Source: Pristionchus mayeri (taxonomy: Eukaryota; Nematoda; Chromadorea; Rhabditida; Neodiplogasteridae). From it: DNA of 64,000 bases. The position numbers and the translations under genes are program-made. A model generated the notes under the pieces. The model worked only from the letters and a program-made list of their open reading frames with translations. It was not told the origin of the DNA and ran no database searches. Positions 57,115 through 64,000 of this stretch are shown in pieces. The stretch is from assembly GCA_036245805.1 (NCBI GenBank), contig BTRK01000003.1:10788001-10852000 (forward strand). Reading direction: 5' to 3'. The first letter of the stretch is position 1, and each line of letters starts with the position of its first letter.

Positions 57115-57319
57115 ACCGGAGTGGTGGCCCAGTGGTGTGAGGCGCCACTCGCTATACAAGGGACCTGAGTTCGATCCCCCGCCGAGGCAGACCAAGCCCT
57201 CTATCCCTCCGGGGTCGGTAAATTGGCAGTGACCCAGGTCGCGAAATGTATCGTTTCCTAGAAGCACCTTGGACAGGAGGGATACGTAGTCCAAACAGTA
57301 GTCGGCTCCAAAAAAAAAA
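57115..57319 (+). mobile_element. tRNA-derived SINE
   Basis: A 205-bp insertion with a tRNA-like head (A box gtggcccagtggtgtgaggc, B box gagttcgatcccc), a tRNA-unrelated body and a 3' A-run. It is flanked by a 9-bp duplication gaacaaatt (57106-57114 and 57320-57328). These are the hallmarks of a SINE moved by LINE machinery. The head differs from the tRNA-like sequence at 14,719. Confidence 0.85.
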
Positions 57320-58174
57320 GAACAAATTGTGAAACCTAGAACAATTGGGTCTCTATAATCGTTTCCATTTCATAGTGTATCTGAAACACAAATGATACGA
57401 ATCTGTCTCGAAGCACAGGAGTAGTCGATTCATTCGTGCTTCATAGAAAATGTAAGTTTAGATGCGTTTTTCGGTTTTGTCCGTGCAATGCCAGGCGCTT
57501 AATACTGTGAATAACGAATGTGCTTAGGTATACTAAGGGCATTCGTTATTCACAGTATGCATGTTTGGGATGGTGGTACAAGTGAAGAGGGGAGGCTTAG
57601 GCCCGCTGTGTGTAAAATAAGAATCAGCAATGACGATCGTTTGACTAGTTGTGATTAGTGATGACAAAGGAAGGAGTTTTTGAATTTTTCTATTCCGAAA
57701 ATCGGCTTTAGCGTGTTAATTAGTTTGGAAACATATGGAAGAGTTGATTCCAATCGATTCGTAATCTATTCAGGATCATTTTCCCGTCCTTCCTTTGTCA
57801 ACCCTTGTTGTGATATCCGTGGCTGTTATTCTCATGTTGATTGGTGGTCCATCGACAATACCACCTACTCACTATGCAATGATGCTTTGATGCAAAGTCA
57901 TTAGGAATTCCATTCTGTTGTCCACAATTCTACTTATCTTATTGTAATAAATTAGGTATCCCATTGGCAACCTCTAACGTTCTTCATAATTAGAAATTCA
58001 TCTTGGTTGGGACATGCCAGAGGGCTGCAGACAGGAATACACTAAAGGGAGGGCGTCTCTCCTCTCCCCTAACCCCCCCTCTAGTATTAGTTCTCCCTCC
58101 TTGCGCCTCGCGTGCACTGCCAGGGGGGATACGGCACGGTGCTCTAGAGGGAAGAATAGAGAGGTGTGTCAATG

Positions 58175-58690
58175 GTTGGTCAAGACTAGGTACCGTACCC
58201 AATCCATAGTACAGTACTCCCAGATAACGTATACCACTGCCGTAACCCACGATAATCGCAAACTAACTTTATTTGTAAAAAGTTCTGGTACCATGCTCAA
58301 TCGATTGTACAGTACCCATCTGACTACCGTAACCTAGTTCCATGGGTCAAATTCAGTTCATTCGGATAAACAATTTTCTAAAATTTTTAAAAAAATTCCA
58401 AACATCCTAAATCGATTATAAAATGATTCTACAGTAATTTGAGATACGGTAGGATAATTAGTAATAATTTTACTATCGATTTTAAATTTTTAGGAAAATG
58501 TTTGACCCAAGGAACTGTATCTGACCTACGGAACTGGATTACGGTAGTGACTTGGGTACTATACAATCGGTTGCACATGGTACCAGGGGAATAAAGTTAG
58601 TTTGCGATAATCGTGGGTTACGGTAGTGGTATACGGTATCTGTGGGTACTGTATTATCGATTGGGTACGGTACATAGTATTGACCTACCA
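58175..58690. repeat. inserted hairpin with TACCGTA repeats
   Basis: 58,175-58,352 and 58,500-58,690 are inverted copies (shared strings include taccgtacccaatc and acccacgat.atcgcaaact). Each half contains two diverged direct copies of a GTACCNTNCNCAATC ... TACCGTAACC unit, giving four units in all. It interrupts the inner right arm region of the surrounding foldback element. Confidence 0.7.
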
Positions 58691-58734
58691 TTGACCTACA
58701 AACTTTTTTAAAAATCATGACCCCCTATACGTCG

Positions 58735-58774
58735 TTCAGCACTGCTCCCTCAATTCGAGGGGAGCAGTGCTGAA
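58735..58774. repeat. 40-bp palindrome at the outer end of the foldback element
   Basis: Stems ttcagcactgctccc and ggggagcagtgctgaa surround tcaattcga. It joins the foldback element to a member of the CGCCGCCAGTG family (58,775-58,830). Confidence 0.8.
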
Positions 58775-59929
58775 CCATGAAGGGGATCATGGTCTCAAAA
58801 CACCTCGCCGCCAGTGTTGGGCAACTATGGCTAGGGACCACAAGCTCCTTCCCACTTGCCTATGATAGGATGCCCTCTCGAAAGCAAGAAAGATCAATCA
58901 CAGCATTCATTATTAACCAAATGACTTGCTCAAAAAAAAATTCTAAAGCTCTTCCCATGTGCTTTCGATATATCACTACTCGCAATACAGTTTTTGCAGT
59001 TATGGTATTCAAAATTCGAACTTTATCACGCTATCCATCGAATTTCCCAGAATTTTGCTCTGCGTGAGCAGTGACATTATGATACACTGTTTGAATAGTG
59101 AAAATAGGATAGACAGCAACCATTCAAACAAGTTGGTCAAAGGAAATCGATAAAATATTGATTTCCCGGTCCCTATCTTCTCGCTCTTTTCTGCCCCGGC
59201 GCGTGTATAGAGCGGATCCTCATACGAAAGAGCACGAGTGCACCGCTCTTTCGTCTCTCATCGCGGGCGTGAGGCGAACCCTGCCCAAAATTTTTGAGAT
59301 TTGAATAGGAAGGGATCGGATTTGATTTGACTCCGCCCCTTTCTTCGTCGTCTCTAGACTTCGATAAATGATGAAACATACCGGGTACCCGCAAAATTGT
59401 TTGGCGGAATTGATTTTGAGTTCTCTCACTTTAATATAGGGGTTTTCGCTGGTAGTTGTTTATTTATTTCGCAGGTAGTTCCAGTCGCAGGAGAAAATGG
59501 GTGTAAAATGGGCGTGTCGTTGAGGGCGTGCTAGAATAAAATGGCGTCGTTGAGGGGGGAAACCGAAATGGTCAGCGCTCCACGAGTCAATTGAAATTGA
59601 AAATAATAGGTATGTTTCAAGAAGAGATGAAGAGGGTGGGATCGCATCGCGGGTATCCGCGGAATTTGGCGGGTACCCGTGAAATTTTGCGGGTATCCGC
59701 CGACCGCTTCGCGGGTGGAAAATGATGCGGAATTGAACGGGTACTTGTCCATTTATCGAAGTCTAGTCGTCTCGCTTTTCCCCCACTCACTGTTAACAGC
59801 TTTTAAATCACTTCTGGAGCTCTAGCGTAAGCCTGTCAGATTGGATGAGAATGGCCAATATCGCGGCGGACGTATTCTAATGAGAGAAGGGGAGAGAACG
59901 ATCATTTCACCCCATTTTTGCTGTTTTGT
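58775..59929. other. no gene seen; short GGGTAYCC repeats
   Basis: Includes a cluster of palindromic GCGGGTAYCCGC motifs spaced about 22 bp apart at 59,649-59,715 and an isolated one at 59,381. The ORFs here have no supporting splice structure. Confidence 0.45.
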
Positions 59930-60297
59930 TGTCATTTTTTGTTCAAAGAGCTCTACGAAAATTGATGTTACGCGAAACCTAGGTCGAAAATGGAAATTCG
60001 GGCTCCTATAAGTTGTTCCCCAATGCATTGGCTATCGAATCATGTATTTCATTGGTTATGCAGGTCGACCTTACGAGACTAGTTCTAAGTTTAAGGTCGA
60101 AAATATCGATTTTCGTCGTTTTTTCTTCATGGAGCTTTACAGATAGCGATTTTACGCGAAACCTAGGTCGAAAATGGAAATTCGGGCTCCTATAGGTTGT
60201 TCCCCAATGCATTGACTATCGAATCATGTATTTCATTGGTTATGCAGATCGACCTTAAGGGACTAGTTCTAAGTGTAAGGTCGAAAACAGCGATTTC
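59930..60297 (+). repeat. 184-bp tandem duplication
   Basis: Two units with period 184 (cgcgaaacctaggtcgaaaa at 59,971 and 60,155) that include ttccccaatgcattg and tcatgtatttcattggttat. They are about 90 percent identical. No coding function is evident. Confidence 0.85.
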
Positions 60298-62300
60298 GAC
60301 AATAAATTGGATATGTTTCGCAATAAATATTTGTTTTTCGAGTTTTTGAAAGTCGTTACAACTGAAAAATGATTATGTTTCATCAAGGAAATTTGACTCT
60401 TTACATCCTTCGTATGGCTGTTCGGAGGGAATTGTGAGAAAGAAATGACTGGGAAGGGATTAAGAGAGCGAACAAAGAAAGACCTCGTCCGCCACGAAAA
60501 TTAACCTTTTCATCCATCCTGACAGGCTGTGTAGCGCGATTCAGAAATGAGATATCGGCAAACGGTCAAAACTATGACCATATTTGGTCCCCAGCGGTCA
60601 GGTTAAACATGGTTTGGGGGGAATATATATATTTCGACATCGCTAGTTGTTGTCCCTAACTGTGGTCTCCACCCTTGTGTCGGTTCCGAAGGTAAGTTCC
60701 GTGAGCTACGGACTTGATATAGCGCTTTCCAGCTGCATCTTCCGAGAGCCATTTAGCATTGACTTGTGCTATCTGAACGAAAAAAAAATGTATATATTAA
60801 TATCAATGATTCTTTGAGATATTATACGGACGAATCTTTAATAACGATTTTCGAAACTCACTGGGACCGCCAAAAGACAAGTCAGTAGGCTGCCAATCAT
60901 TTAATAGGAAACTCTGTAAATGCAATTCAGATTCCATACATAAATTAAATATACGTACATGTTGTAATTTTAGCTTTAGAAACACGACGTTATGATAATC
61001 ATGGTGTCGATTATATTTATATAAGGCAATCGGGAACGCGTCATTAAAAAGAATGAAAACAAAAAAATAGGAGAATAATTGAGAGCGGCCCCATCTAAAT
61101 AGTTTAGAGAAATTATTTATCATTCGGTACAGTTGAAGATGTGTGATGTTATGCACGACTGACATCTGTGGGAGCGGAATGTGTGATAATTTGAGTGGTT
61201 TTAGTGCGGGCAAACATATTTTGATAAGGAGAAGGGGGAAATATTTGTCGGAAATTTAAGAGCCGTAGTACAATCAGTAATAATTCAAAATAATGAGGCT
61301 GTTGATGATTGACTACGATAAATAACGATGAGTAAGAAACGAACATAAACATTCAAAAAAAAAGCAACAGGTTTCATGATAAAGAACACACAAACATATC
61401 AAATATATCTAGTATATCTAGTTCAAATATATCTATAATAGTATAAAAGCCGATGGTTCATATCATACACTGGAAATAAAGACATTCCATTCTCAGAGAT
61501 AAATAGAGGAAAGAACCGGTTGATTGAGAATGATCGAAAAGAAATGATACGAGTTCCAATTTCGAAATGGAGAGGTATCCCTCCAAATGATTAGTAATCA
61601 TTCAAATGATTAGTAACCATCGCGATGGGAGTAGTAACGAGATAACTCTGCAAGAGTTGATTGATGGTACTTTGAATAACCTAAAACGATTCAGTTCATC
61701 AAAATGGATGCATCTGTGAGCGAAGGGAAGGGATTCCGACAACAAAAATCTGCGCTATCATGGAAAAAATGTAGATGATGACCCATTTAACCTCACGATT
61801 CTCAATTAACTTGGCGCGCCTGCAAATATGCTCAGACGCGTCCGTGGAGCATCAGGCAAAGTGGAAGTATTAGTTTACTGAGAATAGCATGCCCTAATTC
61901 CCGCCGCCCTTCTAGAGACTTTCTTGTCTCGCTTGCTTTTCTCTCCCTGTTTTTTTGCAACTTCAACACAGTTATCATAATGGAGTTTAACGTCGTCTGA
62001 ATAACTGGTTCATCTACACCACGCTTACTCGGGTATCAGTACAGGAATGCACAACACTTATCATAAACATATCTCGATATCATTATAAATTAATTCGATT
62101 GTCCCTCTTAATATTTTACAGCCTACCATAGCGAGTGGCGTCATTTATCTTGGCGCGCTTTTTTGTTCAAACGCTTTCACGGCAGAATGTGTCAACATGT
62201 CATACTCTATAATTAGCATGTCATTCATTGTGTACACGTTTTTCTTTGCAAAATGCATAATTATTATTCTTATCACAGACACAGCTTCATACCATCTGCC
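60298..62300. other. mostly no gene seen; one trefoil-like exon candidate
   Basis: On the minus strand at about 60,657-60,772 an open stretch after a TTCGTTCAG acceptor reads NAKWLSEDAAGKRYIKSVAH followed by GTYLRNRHKGG, similar to the IKS.AHGTYLR motif of trefoil repeats, and may belong to the family of the gene at 53.9-55.8 kb. Its phase could not be joined to a neighbouring exon. The rest is AT-rich with short repeats, such as the doubled caaatgattagtaa at 61,583-61,612. Confidence 0.35.
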
Positions 62301-63608
62301 ATGGAGTCGATCGGGATTACATCCTTACCTCCTGAACTGATTCGAATGATCGCTCATCACTGTAATGAAGAGTCACTGAGCAGCTTGCACATGGTAAGAA
62401 TTGACTCTAATTTTATATTATACTTGCAGTAGTCGGCCTCACCGCATTACACCCTAGCGTAGTCGTCTCCTGAAGACTGTAAATTGGCCTCACGTTTGCA
62501 TTTTTATACGTATTCCGAATGTGTGAGTTATGCAAACGTGGTTGATTTTTTAATACATGTAGCATAAACTGCTAAAAAAAGTGCTAACATTTTGTTTCAT
62601 TTGAAGATGTCGAGGAAGTGGAAAGTTATGGTAGAGGAGCGTATTGCGAGGATCAGAAGCCGGTCGTCGAATATTGACATAATTGAGCTTGAATGGAACA
62701 CTGGCGGGTTGTGTAACGTACATGTGAGTGGAATACGTCTAAAGGAACCGTGGTTCATGCGGAAACAAGGATGGACGGTTAGTCTTACATAGTAATATTT
62801 CACAATGTATCTCGACTTGTGATCGAGATAGTGCGTTAATGCGGGGCTATCAGCAAAACTAGCCACGACAAACAGACAACAAACCGTAACTCAACCGTAA
62901 CTCATTTTCGAAATTGCGATTTTGAAATCTATATACAGCATTGAGTTACGGTTCCACTAAAACATTCACAATTGACCCAGACGCACAGGCAACGAGTGAG
63001 AGACCACGCGACTTGAAGAGAGTTCTCTCCCTATTTGAAACTTATTTCAACCAGGCGCTTTTTTGCTGAAAATCCAGCTTTAAATGATGACACGACCCAC
63101 ATAACACGCCCAACAATATAATACATTGAGTGGAATAGAGGAAGTTGAATACTGTCTATTCAGGAGGTATATGAAAGAACTTTAAAAATTGACCGGACTC
63201 CTGTGTCACTCTTCATATGTGCAATATTAGCACTTGCTATTCTATTCATGATGACGTCGTCTTCATACCTTCTTCTGGCCATCTTCTTCTTTGTTGCACT
63301 CTTTGCTCTACTATTTGCGACAGATGCGGAGTCTATTGCATCAGGTCAAGCAGCTCTAGCTAGCCTTTGTATCGGTTCTGCAAAAATTGGTCAATTTGAA
63401 TTGAAAAGGGCCAATTGTCATGTAATTGACATTATCAGAAGATCGCTCGCAAATGTCCCTATAAACAACCTGATCATTCACGTGAATATATGCAATGAGA
63501 ATATCAGGTATGTAATCCTACATGAGAGCATGTTAAGATAGGGACAGTAAGACAATTGTTTTCTAAAGTGACACTTGAGCCCGAACACATTTCAGTATGT
63601 ATCGATGA
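62301..63608 (+). CDS. F-box protein with predicted membrane segments
   Basis: Exons are 62301-62393, 62607-62777 and 63164-63507, with a short last exon 63596-63608 ending in TGA; phases 0, 0 and 2 all agree. Exons 1 and 2 encode an F-box, MESIGITSLPPELIRMIAHH then LSSLHMMSRKWKVMVEERI, the SKP1-binding motif of ubiquitin-ligase adaptors, whose large nematode families carry diverse C-termini. Exon 3 starts with EVYERTLKIDRTP, then two closely spaced hydrophobic stretches (SLFICAILALAILFMM and YLLLAIFFFVALFALLFA), then ANCHVIDIIRRSL and VPINNLIIHVNI, typical of F-box-associated regions. Total is about 206 residues, shorter than usual, so more exons or a truncated copy are possible. The hydrophobic block in an F-box protein is unusual. 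Confidence 0.65.
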
Positions 63609-64000
63609 TAGAGTTCGAGAAATGAAGCCATAATCTCATCATTTTGCACAATCTATCGCCTATTGACCGGTCGAGAGAGTGTGGAAAGTGAAGAGACGGC
63701 GATCCGAATTAAGAACTATAATCGATAAATTGCAGGAAACACTTGGAGTAGATTGTTAAATTGCATAAGGTGAAAAGTCTGACGATTCATTGCTTCGCCA
63801 GAACTTCGAATGGATGGGCTGAGTGTGAACTAGGGATTAGGGTTTTCTTATTGATTTTTTTTTCACTTTAATTTGCATATATTTTGTTGCATCATTTGCA
63901 TATATGCTTCACGTGCATTACATATATGGCCTATATAGCGTGCATGAAACATATCTGAAAAGGATACATTTTTTTCATTTAGAGAACCCTACTAGGGATG
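63609..64000. other. no gene seen, AT-rich
   Basis: The region downstream of the F-box gene has several ATTTGCATATAT motifs near 63,870-63,910. It may contain further exons of that gene beyond the window. Confidence 0.4.

Larger units (their letters stand above)
56843..58746. mobile_element. nested foldback element (1.9 kb)
   Basis: The outer ends 56,843-56,873 and 58,716-58,746 are perfect 31-bp inverted repeats (agcagtgctgaacgacgtat...). Inner arms 56,903-57,055 and 58,012-58,166 are a second, imperfect inverted pair of about 155 bp that includes ctctagagcaccgtgccgta. Between the inner right arm and the outer right end lies an inserted hairpin (58,175-58,690). A SINE is inserted in the central part. 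No transposase is seen. Confidence 0.75.

Noticed and set aside
59649..59715. GCGGGTAYCCGC cluster as a binding-site array
   Set aside because: Only three close copies of a short palindrome, with no nearby gene to regulate; kept as a note in the feature list.

Overview
The window looks like nuclear DNA of a free-living nematode, most likely a rhabditid or diplogastrid of the Pristionchus type. That call is an inference from gene style: short introns ending in TTTCAG or similar, small secreted Cys-rich genes, astacin proteases with EGF and CUB modules, an F-box gene, mariner and maT DNA transposons, and an RTE-type LINE with a tetranucleotide tail. No bacterial, organellar or viral gene organisation is visible.

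The dominant structure is a giant, nearly perfect inverted repeat. The left arm runs from about 2,604-2,696 to 23,874 and the right arm from 23,991 to about 46,610-46,703, around a 116-bp non-palindromic spacer. Every feature of the left arm recurs in mirror order on the right: a small secreted gene, a second small secreted gene, a TACGTACC-rich inverted-repeat element holding a Thr-rich ORF, a dead maT transposon, a four-exon gene starting MCCGCCCVCCC, several MITEs, a tRNA-like sequence, and an astacin-family gene. The arms differ by only a handful of SNPs and small indels that I could find, plus two large differences: an RTE LINE (26,999-29,920) present only in the right arm, and one extra copy of a 1.5-kb tandem repeat in the left arm. 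That repeat carries three exons of the astacin gene (one EGF module plus the end of the catalytic domain) and starts and ends in phase 0, so changes in copy number keep the reading frame.

The outer end of the palindrome falls inside a mariner element. Mariner 2 (46,058-47,298) is a mosaic: its inner half matches mariner 1 at the left boundary, while its outer half matches mariner 3 at 54.2 kb. Beyond it the flanks are unrelated. The boundary cuts the secreted gene at 1,795-4,025, which keeps its last exon only on the left.

Left flank (1-2.0 kb): the frameshifted 3' end of another astacin-family CUB gene, a microsatellite-ended repeat fragment and the last exon of the split gene. Right flank (47.3-64 kb): a hAT-like MITE, a second and older 2.4-kb inverted repeat built from smaller hairpins, a mariner-like non-autonomous element, a beta-trefoil-like gene with duplicated exons split by mariner 3, a nest of foldback elements holding a SINE, tandem repeats, and an F-box gene with predicted membrane segments.

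Exon models were built by eye from splice signals and phase. Coordinates of exon ends are exact where stated but untested by transcripts.
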